Source: Palsa-504 sp963767565 (GTDB lineage: Bacteria; Actinomycetota; Actinomycetes; Streptosporangiales; Streptosporangiaceae). From it: a DNA stretch of 64,000 nucleotides. Shown here piece after piece: positions 26,673-35,221 of the stretch (position 1 is the stretch's first letter; every line of letters begins with the position of its first letter). The stretch is from positions 303,454 through 367,453 of the forward strand of contig CAVYEG010000009.1 of the NCBI GenBank assembly GCA_963767565.1, in the 5' to 3' direction. The notes beneath the pieces are model-generated. The model saw nothing but the letters and a program-made list of their open reading frames with translations. It made no database searches and had not been told where the DNA came from. Position numbers and translations under genes: made by a program.

Positions 26673-27467
26673 TTATGGCCGGGGCTCGCGGAAATCGGCC
26701 ACGAAGGGCTGGTGCGCGAGCATGCCGCCGTCCACGCAGATGTTCTGGCCGGTGATGAACGCGGATTCGTCCGAGGCCAGGAAGACCACCAGCGCCGCGA
26801 TGTCCCCGGGGCGGCCGAGCCGGGGGGTCAGCGCGTGCCGCAGCATGGTCGCGTTCACCGCGTCGCGGCCGGGCTTCTCGCCGATCACGATGTAGCCAGG
26901 GGAGATCGCGTTGCACCGGACCCCCTGCTTGCCGAACTCGGTGGCCACGTAGCGGGTCAGGCTGATCAGGGCGGCCTTGGACGCGCCGTAGGCCGGGTTG
27001 CGCAGGTCCCCGGTCAGGCCGGCGCCGGAGGACGTGTTGATGACCGAGCCGCCGCCGCGCTCGATCATATGCGGCACCGCGGCCTGGATGGCCACCATGG
27101 TGCCACGCAGGTTGACCCGCATCGTCTCGTCCCAGACATCCGGGTCGGCCGCGCCCACCGGCACGTCCTTCGTGGCGGCCAGGTGAGTCGCGGCGGCGTT
27201 GTTGTGCAGGATGTCCAGGCCGCCGTAGCCGGTCACCGCCGCACGGACCATGGCCCGCGCCGACTCGCTGTCGCCCAGGTCGAGCTGAACGGCCATGGCG
27301 TCGCCGCCTGCCGCAACTATCTCTTCGGCGACTTGCTTGGCGCCGGTGGTGTTCAGGTCGGCGACCACGGTGCGGGCGCCCTCGGCGGCCACCCGCTGCG
27401 CGGTCACCTTGCCGATACCGGATGCCGCGCCGGTAATGATCGCGATCTTGCCGTCGAGCCTGCCCAT
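26673..27467 (-). CDS. SDR-family oxidoreductase (FabG-like)
   Basis: Classical SDR of 264 residues: TGAASGIGKVTA cofactor loop, DLNTTG after beta2 (NAD preference suggested by Asp), NNAA, Ser in NTSSGAGLTG, and YGASK. The start at 27467 is placed by the RLDGKIAIITG motif and GAGGG upstream; the frame is open much further but not protein-like. It is 4 bp downstream of a luciferase-like oxidoreductase, in the same operon. Substrate unknown. Confidence 0.88.
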   Translation of the reverse strand: MGRLDGKIAIITGAASGIGKVTAQRVAAEGARTVVADLNTTGAKQVAEEIVAAGGDAMAVQLDLGDSESARAMVRAAVTGYGGLDILHNNAAATHLAATKDVPVGAADPDVWDETMRVNLRGTMVAIQAAVPHMIERGGGSVINTSSGAGLTGDLRNPAYGASKAALISLTRYVATEFGKQGVRCNAISPGYIVIGEKPGRDAVNATMLRHALTPRLGRPGDIAALVVFLASDESAFITGQNICVDGGMLAHQPFVADFREPRP

Positions 27468-27471
27468 GATG

Positions 27472-28524
27472 TCATCCCTCCTGACGCTGGCCCGCCGGCA
27501 CCGGCACGGCCCCGTTGCGCTGGCTGCCCGCCAGCAGCGGGCCCAGGAGCGGGCGGAGCCGGGTGCAGATGGTCTGCACGTGCCGGGCGGCCAGGTCCTC
27601 AGGCAGGGCCGCCACCGACGCGCCCAGCCAGATGGTTCGTACCGGGCCCTGGCCGGCATGATGCCGGATCTGCGCCGCCACCTGCTCGGGCGTGCCGAAC
27701 AGGAAGTACGACATCGGGCCGGCCCCCGGCCCCCGGCTGCGCAGGCGTTCTGGGTCGACCGGGCGGGGCACCGGGTCGCCGGTTCCCGCCACCATGTACC
27801 TGCGGTAGCTGTCCTGGGCGTAAGCGATGTGCGGGGCGACCAGCGGCCAGTCGCGTTCCGGGTCGTCGGTCACGTAGGCCTGCACCCCGCCGCCCATTCG
27901 GCCGGCGGCCGGGTCGTGGCCGCCCTCGGTCAGGCCGTCCCGGTAGTGCGGCCAGGAGCCGGCGGCCAGGGTAAGCAGCCCTTCGCCCATCCGCCCGGCC
28001 CGCCGGGCCCCCTGGGGGCCCTGGTAGCCGAGCCAGATCGGCAGCCGGGCCTGTACCGGTGCCGGGGTGAGGCCGCCGTCGCCCCACAGCCGGCGCAGTT
28101 CGCCCACCTGAGCGTCGAGGATCCGGTACCGCGCGGCGAAGTCCGTGCCGAACAGCTCGAATTCCGGCTTCCGGTAGCCGGCCCCGAGGCCCAGCTCGAG
28201 CCGGCCGCCGCTGATGATGTCGACCACCGCCGCCTCCTCGGCGAGCTGAGCGGTCTTGCGCAGCGGTGCGACGAGGATGCCCGTGCCCAGCCGGACCCGG
28301 GTGGTCCGCGCGGCCGCGGCCGCCGCGAAGGTCAGCGGCTGCGGCAGGTAGCCGTCCTCGAAGCAGTGGTGCTCGGAGAACCAGAGCGAGTCGGCGCCGA
28401 GCCGTTCGGCCTCCTCGCACAGCTCCAGGGTGAACCCGTACAGCCGGGCCGGGTCCTGCCGCCAGCCCGGTGGGTTGCGCAGGTCGAACCAGATGCCGAT
28501 GCCGGGAGGATGCTGCGAAGTCAC
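27472..28524 (-). CDS. Luciferase-like (LLM class) flavin/F420-dependent oxidoreductase
   Basis: Bacterial luciferase-like TIM barrel, 350 residues: GIWFDLRNPP at beta1, SLWFSEHHCFEDGYLPQPL (loop shared with group A LLM enzymes), TRVRLGTGILVAPLR and GRLELGLGAGYRKPEFELFG. May act as an FMN monooxygenase or F420-dependent dehydrogenase/reductase; the sequence does not decide. The GTG start at 28524 overlaps the stop of the NTF2-like gene (GTGA). Confidence 0.85.
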   Translation of the reverse strand: MTSQHPPGIGIWFDLRNPPGWRQDPARLYGFTLELCEEAERLGADSLWFSEHHCFEDGYLPQPLTFAAAAAARTTRVRLGTGILVAPLRKTAQLAEEAAVVDIISGGRLELGLGAGYRKPEFELFGTDFAARYRILDAQVGELRRLWGDGGLTPAPVQARLPIWLGYQGPQGARRAGRMGEGLLTLAAGSWPHYRDGLTEGGHDPAAGRMGGGVQAYVTDDPERDWPLVAPHIAYAQDSYRRYMVAGTGDPVPRPVDPERLRSRGPGAGPMSYFLFGTPEQVAAQIRHHAGQGPVRTIWLGASVAALPEDLAARHVQTICTRLRPLLGPLLAGSQRNGAVPVPAGQRQEG

Positions 28525-29132
28525 GTGGCTGCTCCGTTGGCTGGCGCGGTGGTCAGCGCGGCGGCGCGGGCATCGCCGTCCCAGAACCGCGCCCACGACC
28601 CGAACTCGCCCGGCAGCGCCGGCACCGCGCTGCCCGCCCAGCCGGCGAACCCCACCGACTGCGGGGTGCGGACCGCATCAGCGGCGTACCAGTGCCGCTC
28701 CCGCCGCCGGGAGAAGAACCATTCGCCCTCGACTCGCGCGTACTCATCGAAATAGCAGATCGCCATCACTATCCACTCGTCCCCCACCTCGTGCTCGGCC
28801 CGGCAGTAGACCGCGCCGGTGGCCCGGTCCGGACCCGCATCGCCGGCGAGCTCGATCCGGTGTCCGCAGATCTGGTGCACCGACCGGTAGAACCGGCGCA
28901 CCATCGGGTCCAGGTAGCGCCGCAGCGCCTCCCGTCCGGCGCCGTGCCTGCCCATGTCCACGTCCGGCCGGAAGCAGCCCACCCAGGCCTCCATGTCCCT
29001 GGCGTCCACCGCCATCGCATAGCGGATAGCCAGCTGCTGGATGGCCAGGTGCGCCTCGACGCGCTCGACGCGTACGGCGAGTCCGGTGTCGGACACGAGT
29101 TCGCTCCGTTCGGGCGGCTGGGTTTCAGGCAT
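28521..29132 (-). CDS. SnoaL/NTF2-like protein
   Basis: NTF2-fold (SnoaL-like or ring-hydroxylase beta-like) protein of 203 residues. An N-terminal helix (HLAIQQLAIRYAMAVDARDMEAW) leads into the cone-shaped sheet, with FRPDVDMG, GHRIELAG and FFSRRRERHWYAAD. Such proteins serve as isomerases, dehydratases, cyclases or small subunits. It is the first gene of a four-gene operon (NTF2-like, LLM, SDR, SDR). An operator-like site lies 40 bp upstream of the ATG. No catalytic assignment is possible. Confidence 0.78.
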   Translation of the reverse strand: MPETQPPERSELVSDTGLAVRVERVEAHLAIQQLAIRYAMAVDARDMEAWVGCFRPDVDMGRHGAGREALRRYLDPMVRRFYRSVHQICGHRIELAGDAGPDRATGAVYCRAEHEVGDEWIVMAICYFDEYARVEGEWFFSRRRERHWYAADAVRTPQSVGFAGWAGSAVPALPGEFGSWARFWDGDARAAALTTAPANGAAT

Positions 29133-29171
29133 CCGGGTATCTCCCCGATCGTCCTTAATTTAGCATAATAA

Positions 29172-29185
29172 GTCAACTGATTCTA
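29172..29185 (+). promoter_or_regulatory. AT-rich operator-like site 7 (GTCAACTGATTCTA)
   Basis: 40 bp upstream of the NTF2-like gene at 29132. It keeps AAC-N2-ATT-N2-A but has G at position 1 and CAACT instead of TAACT. Confidence 0.4.
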
Positions 29186-29287
29186 TCGCACACAGTCAGG
29201 CCACACAGTCCGGCCACACAGTCCGGCCCCAGCCATGCCCCAGGAACTATTCGCCGCCAAGGAGCCGGGGCGACCAGCGCGGATCTG

Positions 29288-30439
29288 TCAGTAGCTGCGC
29301 AGGCCCATGCTGCGGGCGATGGCGTTGCGCTGGATCTGGCTGGTGCCGCCGGAGATCGGGGCCACGATCGACTCCCGGTAGCGGAAGCTCATGATGGATT
29401 CGGTGGAAAAGCCGTGCGCGGCGCAGACCTGCATGCCCAGCCGGGCCGCGGCCACGTAGGTCTCCGAGCCCTTGAGCTTGGCCATCGAGCCTTCCCTGGT
29501 GCACGGCCGGCCCTGGGCCAGCAGCCAGGCCGCCCGGTAGGCGAGCAGCCGCGCCGAGTCGATCTCCACCTGGAGGTCGGCCATGGCATGAGCCAGAGCC
29601 TGGAAGGCGCCGACCGGCCGGCCGAACGCGTGCCGGGTCTTGGCGAACGCGAGCATCTCATCCAGGGTTGCCTGCGCCGCTCCCAGGTAGCCGCCGGTGA
29701 TGATCACCTTCTCCAGCTCGAGGTTGGAGAGCATCACCGTCCATCCCTCGTCCTGCGGGCCGACCAGGTCCTCCCGCGGCACCACCACGTCGGACAGGTA
29801 CACCTCGTTGGTGCCCAGGATGTGCCGGGCCAGGGTGGGGGTACGCCGCACCTCGACCCCGTCGGCCTGCGGGTCGATCAGCAGCAGGCTGATCCCTCCG
29901 TGCTTGGGCTCGCGCGGCCCGGTGCGGACGAAGGTGGCGATCGAGGTATCCGGCAGGCCGGCTCCGGTGCACCACATCTTCTGGCCGTTGACCAGGAAGT
30001 GGTCGCCCCGGTCCTGCGCGGAGGTGCATAGCGCGGCCGCGTCGGATCCGGTGTCCGGCTCGCTGACCGCCACGGCGAGCCGCCGCCGGCCGGTCATGAC
30101 CTGTTCCCTGATGAACGCCCGCTGCGCGTCGCTGCCCCAGTTGAACACGGTGATGCCCGGGATGAGGACGCCGACGTAGCACATGGCCACGTCGAAGCTG
30201 GCCCGGCCGAGTTCCTCGGCGATCAGGATCAGCTCCACCGGGCCGCCGCCGTCCCCGCCGTCGGCTTCGGCGAAGGGCAGCGAGAACCAGCCCAGCTCGG
30301 CCAGGCCCTTGAACAGCTCCGCAGGCACCGCGGACTCCTCGTCCCACTCCTTGGCCTTCTCGGCCGGGCAGACCTCGGCGACGAACTCGCGCGCCGTGGC
30401 CCGGAGCATCTCCTGCTCCTCGGTAAGGCCGAAGTCCAC
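29288..30439 (-). CDS. Acyl-CoA dehydrogenase
   Basis: Acyl-CoA dehydrogenase of 383 residues: DFGLTEEQEMLRATAREF start, LPFAEADGGDGGG, VAVSEPDTGSDAAAL (FAD/substrate contact), VNGQKMWCTGAG, AKTRHAFGRPVGAFQALAH and the terminal PISGGTSQIQRNAIARSMGL. The GTG start at 30439 follows GAGGGGG. It is divergent from the luciferase-like gene at 30522 with an operator-like site between them. Predicted alpha,beta-dehydrogenation of a short or branched acyl-CoA. Confidence 0.9.
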   Translation of the reverse strand: MDFGLTEEQEMLRATAREFVAEVCPAEKAKEWDEESAVPAELFKGLAELGWFSLPFAEADGGDGGGPVELILIAEELGRASFDVAMCYVGVLIPGITVFNWGSDAQRAFIREQVMTGRRRLAVAVSEPDTGSDAAALCTSAQDRGDHFLVNGQKMWCTGAGLPDTSIATFVRTGPREPKHGGISLLLIDPQADGVEVRRTPTLARHILGTNEVYLSDVVVPREDLVGPQDEGWTVMLSNLELEKVIITGGYLGAAQATLDEMLAFAKTRHAFGRPVGAFQALAHAMADLQVEIDSARLLAYRAAWLLAQGRPCTREGSMAKLKGSETYVAAARLGMQVCAAHGFSTESIMSFRYRESIVAPISGGTSQIQRNAIARSMGLRSY

Positions 30440-30459
30440 TGCTTGCCCCCTCGGGTTCT

Positions 30460-30473
30460 GGCATATAGTTAAT
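30460..30473 (-). promoter_or_regulatory. AT-rich operator-like site 8 (ATTAACTATATGCC on minus strand)
   Basis: In the 82-bp gap between divergent starts at 30439 and 30522. Confidence 0.48.
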
Positions 30474-30521
30474 TCATTATGCTACTTTAGCAGCCGAACG
30501 CCAAGCAGCGCGGAGGATCGG

Positions 30522-31553
30522 ATGAAGGTGGACGGCAAGCTCGGGGCCGGGCGGACCGCCGCGGTGATCGACGAGGCCCGACGGCACGAGAAGGCGGGCT
30601 ACGACGGGCTGTGGTCGTCGGAGTCGGCGCACGACCCGTTCCTGCCGCTGCTGCTGGCGGCGGAGCACACCGGCGCGATGGAGCTGGGCACGGCCATCGC
30701 CGTTGCCTTCGCCCGGTCGCCGATGCAGCTCGCGTATACCGCTCATGACTTGCAGGCCTACTCGGGCGGGCGGTTCACGCTCGGCCTGGGCAGCCAGGTG
30801 AAACCGCACGTCGAACGGCGTTTCTGCATGCCGTGGAGTCATCCCGCGCCGCGGATGCGCGAGTTCGTCCTGGCCCTGCGGGCGATCTGGTCCACGTGGA
30901 ACGACGGGACCAAGCTGGACTTCCGCGGCGATTTCTACCGCCACACGCTGATGACCCCGTTCTTCTCGCCGCCGCCCGCGCCGGGCGGGGCGCCCCGGGT
31001 GTTCCTGGCCGCGGTCGGGGAGGCCATGACCGCGGTGGCCGGCGAGGTCGCCGACGGCCTGCTGGCGCACGCCTTCTGCACCGAGCGCTACCTGCGCGAG
31101 GTGACGCTCCCCGCATTGGGCCGCGGGCTGGCCTGCTCGGGGCGATCGCGGGCGGACGTCGAGGTCAGCCTGCTGGCGATGATCGCGACCGGGCGCACCG
31201 AGGAGGAGATGGCGCGGGCGGTGGCTGGCACCCGCGCGCAGATCGCCTTCTACGGCAGCACCCCGGCCTACCGTGGAGTACTCGACCGGCACGGCTGGGC
31301 CGGGCTCGGGGACGAGCTGAACTCGTTGTCACGATCGGACCGGGAGGACAAGTGGGAGGCCATGGGCGAGCTCGTCGACGACGAGGTGCTGAACGCCTTC
31401 GCGGTCGTAGCCGAGCCAGCTGCCGTGGCCGCTGAGATCCGGCGCCGGTTCGGCGGCCTGATCGACCGGGTATCGTTCTACTCCCCCTATGAGACCGGCC
31501 CCGAGACCTGGGACCTCATCCTCGGCGACCTCAAGTCCCCGGCCGGCCCGTGA
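30522..31553 (+). CDS. Luciferase-like (LLM class) F420-dependent oxidoreductase
   Basis: LLM protein of 343 residues with LWSSESAHDPFLPLLLAAEHT, FARSPMQLAYTAHDLQAYS and GRFTLGLGSQVKPHVERRF, the pattern of F420-dependent TIGR03617-type enzymes. The ATG at 30522 has GGAGG 5 nt upstream; the frame is open further left only through antisense of the dehydrogenase. Its stop overlaps the start of the enoyl-CoA hydratase. Substrate unknown; F420 use is inferred from the family. Confidence 0.85.
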   Translation: MKVDGKLGAGRTAAVIDEARRHEKAGYDGLWSSESAHDPFLPLLLAAEHTGAMELGTAIAVAFARSPMQLAYTAHDLQAYSGGRFTLGLGSQVKPHVERRFCMPWSHPAPRMREFVLALRAIWSTWNDGTKLDFRGDFYRHTLMTPFFSPPPAPGGAPRVFLAAVGEAMTAVAGEVADGLLAHAFCTERYLREVTLPALGRGLACSGRSRADVEVSLLAMIATGRTEEEMARAVAGTRAQIAFYGSTPAYRGVLDRHGWAGLGDELNSLSRSDREDKWEAMGELVDDEVLNAFAVVAEPAAVAAEIRRRFGGLIDRVSFYSPYETGPETWDLILGDLKSPAGP

Positions 31554-32330
31554 TGCACGGGGGTGACTCGGCGGCAGAGCTCGTGGTGACGGCCGACGGG
31601 CCCGTCCGGCTGATCGAGCTGAACCGGCCGCAGCAGCTGAACGCCGCGAGCCAGGCGCTGCACACCGCGCTGGCCGCCGTCTGGGATCGCCTGGCCGCGG
31701 ACGAGGCGGTGCGCGCGGTGGTGCTGACCGGCCGGGGACGGGCGTTCAGCGCGGGCGGGGACTTTCACGTCATGACCCGGGTGCAGCGGGACGAGGCATT
31801 CCGGGAACAGAACATCGCGGAGGCCCGCAGCATCATCACCGGCATGGTGCGCTGCCCGGTGCCGGTGATCGCCGCGGTGAACGGCCCGGCTGTCGGGCTG
31901 GGCTGCAGCCTGGCCCTGCTCAGCGACATGGTGCTGATGGCCGACGGCGCCTACCTGGCCGATCCGCATGTCCAGGTGGGGCTGGTGGCCGGGGACGGCG
32001 GCGCCCTGGTGCTGCCGCTGCTGGTCGGGCTGGCCCGGGCCAAGGAACTGCTGTTCCTGGGTGAGCGGGTCAGCGCTGAGCAGGCCGTCCGGCTGGGCCT
32101 GGCCAACCGGGTGGTGCCCGCCGACAAGCTGCTCGGCGAGGCGATGGACCTGGCCGGCGCTGGCAGCGCTGCCCGCCGGGGCGCTGCGGGACACCAAGCG
32201 GGCGGTGAACCTGCACCTGGAACAGGCGATGGCCGCGGTGATGGAGACCGCGCTGGACGCCGAGCGGGACAGCATGCACTCCCCCGAGCACGTCGCGATC
32301 GTCGCGAAGCTCATCGCGAAGACTGGCTGA
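31550..32330 (+). pseudogene. Enoyl-CoA hydratase/isomerase family protein, frameshifted near C terminus
   Basis: Crotonase with oxyanion-hole segment GRAFSAGGDFHVM and VNGPAVGLGCSLALLSDMVLM; the catalytic Glu region reads VQVGLVAGDGGALVLPLL (Asp in place of the usual Glu). Up to about 32150 the frame is normal (GEAMDLA); after 32155-32165 the family sequence continues in another frame (AALPAGALRDTKRAVNLHLEQ ... AKLIAKTG) to the stop at 32330. A single-base indel explains it. The GTG/ATG start overlaps the upstream stop, so it is coupled to the luciferase-like gene. Confidence 0.8.
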
Positions 32331-32462
32331 GGCGGCTGGACGGCTGAGGCGGCTGCGGGTGCGTTTCCTTTGGAGCGACTTCCGGGGCGACCAGCCCTGC
32401 GACCTCACTGGTTACTCCTACCCCAGCGGCCACGCCCCCGGCCCCCGAGCCCGGCCCGCTTC

Positions 32463-32515
32463 CATGATCATGGGCTGTTTGCGGTAAATAACGCCAGTTT
32501 CAGCCCACGATCATG
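32463..32515. repeat. Intergenic hairpin (15-bp imperfect inverted repeat)
   Basis: CATGATCATGGGCTG at 32463-32477 pairs with CAGCCCACGATCATG at 32501-32515 (14 of 15), loop of 23 nt. It lies in the 300-bp gap between the hydratase and VapB; the rest of that gap shows no gene. It could terminate the hydratase transcript or be a copy of a dispersed palindromic element. Confidence 0.7.
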
Positions 32516-32631
32516 AATCCATCCGATTCTGGCCACGATTATGAGGGAACGCCGCCGCGACGCGTCCCTCGGCAGGCGCAGCCCACTCCACACCCGTGGC
32601 TGCGTGGTGTGCCGACAAGTATGATAGTTGT

Positions 32632-32889
32632 ATGAAACGCATCACGGTCAGCCTCCCTGACGAGCTCGTGGACAAGATCAAGCGGGCCGCCGGAGGCAAG
32701 CGACAGGTCAGCTCATATGTGGCCATGGCGCTCGAGGACTACCAGGAGCGCGAGAGCCTGGACGACATCCTGGCCGCCTGGCAAGCAGAGACCCCGGTGC
32801 CCGAGGAGGTCAGGCGGCAGGCTGCGGCCGAGCTTGACCAGGTAAGGCTGACCGGTCAGCCGGGGAGCGACGACAGGCTGGCCGGATGA
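32632..32889 (+). CDS. Ribbon-helix-helix antitoxin (VapB-like)
   Basis: Antitoxin of 85 residues with an N-terminal ribbon-helix-helix (KRITVSLPDELVDKIKRAAGG ... VSSYVAMALEDYQ) for DNA binding and an acidic C-terminal tail that would wrap the toxin. TATGAT at 32620-32625 is 6 nt before the ATG and could be the -10 box of a leaderless transcript. The stop overlaps the PIN toxin start (ATGA). It neutralises the toxin and autorepresses, by analogy. Confidence 0.82.
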   Translation: MKRITVSLPDELVDKIKRAAGGKRQVSSYVAMALEDYQERESLDDILAAWQAETPVPEEVRRQAAAELDQVRLTGQPGSDDRLAG

Positions 32890-33281
32890 GTCCTGCCGCG
32901 ACGACCGGGCTCACGCTGGACACCGGCGCGCTTCTCGCGCTCGACCACCCCGGCAAGGCCCTGGCCATGCAGGCACGACTGGAGGAGGCATGGCGGCGGG
33001 GCGGGACCATCTGCATCCCGGCCGAAGTCGTCGCTCAGGCCTGGCGCAGTCCTCGCCAGGGCCGCCTCGCCCGGCTGCTCAAGTCTTCCGGCATCGACAT
33101 CGCAGTCATGACGCTGAGCGCGGCGCGGAGCGTGGGCTTGATGTGCGCGGACGCCGGCCACGACGACGTGATCGACGTTTACGTGGTCCTCTGCGCCCGG
33201 CAGCGCCGGCATGCCATCGTCACCAGCGGCCCTCATGACATCGCCCGGATCGACCCGACGGTGCCCCGGATTCTCGTCTAA
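32886..33281 (+). CDS. PIN-domain ribonuclease toxin (VapC-like)
   Basis: PIN-domain protein of 131 residues: first Asp in LTLDTGALLALD, conserved Glu in CIPAEVVAQAWR, then the acidic cluster DAGHDDVIDVYVV and a terminal HAIVTSGPHDIARID. Expected Mg-dependent endoribonuclease of a type II toxin-antitoxin pair, held by the upstream VapB-like protein. A Thr-rich or tRNA target cannot be told. The module sits between catabolic operons and lacks the AT-rich operator-like site. Confidence 0.85.
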   Translation: MSPAATTGLTLDTGALLALDHPGKALAMQARLEEAWRRGGTICIPAEVVAQAWRSPRQGRLARLLKSSGIDIAVMTLSAARSVGLMCADAGHDDVIDVYVVLCARQRRHAIVTSGPHDIARIDPTVPRILV

Positions 33282-33284
33282 CGC

Positions 33285-33540
33285 GTCCCGACGCCCATGG
33301 CGGTCTGCGGCGCTGCGGCCGGGTCGGCGCCCGGGTTGGCGTACCGGTCATCCACCTACTCGTTGTACAGCCGGCTGGACGGGCCATCGTCCCAGACGTC
33401 GAAGGTGTAGATCTGCCGGTACGGGAACAGCACCCCCGGATCGGGGTCGGCCCCGAAGAAGAACCCGAAGCCGAACATCCCGGAAGGGGTACGGCCATCT
33501 CCTGGTCCCGTCCCGGTCAGCGGGTACTGCGCATGCAGGA
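33285..33540 (-). pseudogene. Fragment of an L,D-transpeptidase-like (YkuD) secreted protein
   Basis: On the minus strand the sequence reads TPSGMFGFGFFFGADPDPG, PYRQIYTFDVWDD and PSSRLYNE, which resembles the substrate-loop region of YkuD/L,D-transpeptidase-family proteins. An in-frame TAG at 33356-33358 replaces an expected Trp (YNE-stop-VDDRYANPG), and the similarity continues beyond it. There is no signal peptide, no catalytic Cys motif and no proper start, so only a relic remains. The family call is tentative. Confidence 0.45.
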
Positions 33541-33541
33541 G

Positions 33542-33578
33542 AATCATATTAAGATAGCTTAATAAGATAATTAATCTC
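33542..33578. promoter_or_regulatory. AT-rich promoter island upstream of enoyl-CoA hydratase (site 9, no TAACT core)
   Basis: Contains the inverted repeat TTAAG-N4-CTTAA (33549-33562) and an AT-rich run, 23 bp before the hydratase ATG at 33601. The TAACT core seen at other islands is absent. Confidence 0.35.
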
Positions 33579-33600
33579 AATCGAGCCGGAGGGTCGGGCG

Positions 33601-34464
33601 ATGGCAGACGACGAGGGCCTGGTGCTGACCGAGGTCGACGCGGACGGCGTGGCGACGTTCACGCTGAACCGGCCCGAGCGGCGCAACGCGTGGACCGCGG
33701 CGATGGAGAACCGGTACTTCGACGTGCTCGCCGCGGCCGACACCGACCCGGCGGTGCGGTCCGCGGTGCTGACCGGGGCCGGGGCTTCGTTCTGCCCGGG
33801 CCTGGACATGGGACGGCTGGCCGAGGTGGCAGGCCGGCCGGTGGACATCTCGGCCCGCCGCCCGCAGTACGCGCCGCGGCTGTTCCGCAAGCCGCTGATC
33901 GCCGCGATTAACGGGGCGTGCGCCGGGATCGGGCTGACCCAGGCGCTCATGTGCGACGTGCGGTTCGCCGCGCGGGGAGCCAGGTTCTGCACCGCCTTCG
34001 CCCGCCGCGGGCTCGGCGCCGAGTACGGCATGTCCTGGGTGCTGCCCCGGTACGTCGGCGTGGGCCGCGCGCTGGACCTGCTCCTGTCTGGCCGGGTCTT
34101 CGAGGCCGACGAGGCCAGGGAACTAGGCCTGGTGAACCGGGTGCTCGAGCCCGGTGAGGTGCTGCCCGCCGCCCGGGAGTACGCCAGGGACCTGGCGCGC
34201 AACTGCTCCCCGGCCGCCATGGCGGCCATCCGCCACCAAGTGCTGGCCGACCTCGACGCCTCGTTCGAGGAGGCTTGCCGCCGCTCGTACGCGGTGATGG
34301 AGGTGCTGAACAGCGGGCCGGACTTCCGCGAGGGCGTGGACAGCTTCGTGCAGAAGCGTCCCGCGGCGTTCCGGCCGCTAGAAGACGACTTCGATCCGGA
34401 GAAGATCACCGGCGTGCCCGTGCCGGGGGCCCGGATGACCACCAGGGAACTGCTCCAGCGCTGA
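33601..34464 (+). CDS. Enoyl-CoA hydratase/isomerase family protein
   Basis: Crotonase of 287 residues: FTLNRPERRNAW, oxyanion loop GASFCPGLDMGRL, INGACAGIGLTQALMCDVRF, and the acidic region RRGLGAEYGMSWVLPRYVG that supplies a catalytic Glu in this branch. It hydrates or isomerises enoyl-CoAs. GGAGG is 7 nt upstream of the ATG. It is longer than the common 260 residues by a C-terminal tail, and convergent with the ABC importer genes. Confidence 0.88.
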   Translation: MADDEGLVLTEVDADGVATFTLNRPERRNAWTAAMENRYFDVLAAADTDPAVRSAVLTGAGASFCPGLDMGRLAEVAGRPVDISARRPQYAPRLFRKPLIAAINGACAGIGLTQALMCDVRFAARGARFCTAFARRGLGAEYGMSWVLPRYVGVGRALDLLLSGRVFEADEARELGLVNRVLEPGEVLPAAREYARDLARNCSPAAMAAIRHQVLADLDASFEEACRRSYAVMEVLNSGPDFREGVDSFVQKRPAAFRPLEDDFDPEKITGVPVPGARMTTRELLQR

Positions 34465-34514
34465 CCGCGGGAACCGAGGCAGACGGCTCGGAACGGACCC
34501 GGTGACGGCGGTGT

Positions 34515-35216
34515 TCAGTGCGCGCCGGCGGCGGTACCCAGGTAATGCGTGAACAGGTCGTCGGCGATGCCGGCCGGCGGCCCGGCGAAGACCACGCCGC
34601 CCTTGTTCAGCAGGTACACGGTGCCGGCCAGGGCGAGGGCGCGGTTGACGTACTGCTCGACGATGAGCAGCGCGGTGCCCGACGCGGCGATCTGGCCGAG
34701 GAACTCGAAGATCTGGTCGACTACGACCGGGGCCAGGCCCATCGACGCCTCGTCGACCAGGACCAGCCTGGGGCTGGTGATCCAGGCGCGGGCCAGCGAC
34801 AGCATCTGCTGCTGGCCGCCGGACAGCTGGCCGGCTGGCTGGCGGAGCCTGTCCCCGAGCACCGGGAAGGCCGAGGCGGCTCGGTCCAGCGCGGCTGCCT
34901 CCTCGCCCGGGCGGGAGTGCAGCACCAGGTTCTCCCGCACGGTCAGCGTGGGGTAGATGCCGCGGCCTTCCGGGATGTGACACAGCCCGCGCCTGGCCCG
35001 CGCATACGGCCGTGTCCTGGTCACGTCCTGGCCGTCCAGCACGACAGTGCCGGCCGCGGGCCTGAGCAGCCCGGACGCGACCCGGAGCAAGGTGGTCTTG
35101 CCGGCCCCGTTCGGCCCGAGCACCGCGACGACGGTGCCCGGCTGGACGGTCAGCGAGACGTCGCGGAGCACGATGTGCTCTCCGTAGCCCGCCTGGATCC
35201 CGCGCAGTTCCAGCAT
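34515..35216 (-). CDS. livF: Branched-chain-type ABC transporter ATP-binding protein LivF
   Basis: ABC ATPase of 233 residues: Walker A GPNGAGKTT (about residues 34-42), Q-loop region PEGRGIYPTLTVREN typical of LivF, signature LSGGQQQML, Walker B LVLVDEASMG and His-loop replaced by LIVEQYVNRAL as in LivF. Energises the HAAT-family importer encoded upstream. It starts 5 bp after the fused permease/ATPase gene, so they are one operon with the substrate-binding protein. Cytoplasmic face of the membrane. Confidence 0.93.
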   Translation of the reverse strand: MLELRGIQAGYGEHIVLRDVSLTVQPGTVVAVLGPNGAGKTTLLRVASGLLRPAAGTVVLDGQDVTRTRPYARARRGLCHIPEGRGIYPTLTVRENLVLHSRPGEEAAALDRAASAFPVLGDRLRQPAGQLSGGQQQMLSLARAWITSPRLVLVDEASMGLAPVVVDQIFEFLGQIAASGTALLIVEQYVNRALALAGTVYLLNKGGVVFAGPPAGIADDLFTHYLGTAAGAH

Positions 35217-35221
35217 CGGGG

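Noticed and set aside
25506..27974. 822-codon plus-strand open frame
   Set aside because: It runs antisense through two SDR genes and part of an LLM gene and has Arg/Pro/Gly-rich shadow composition with no family motif.
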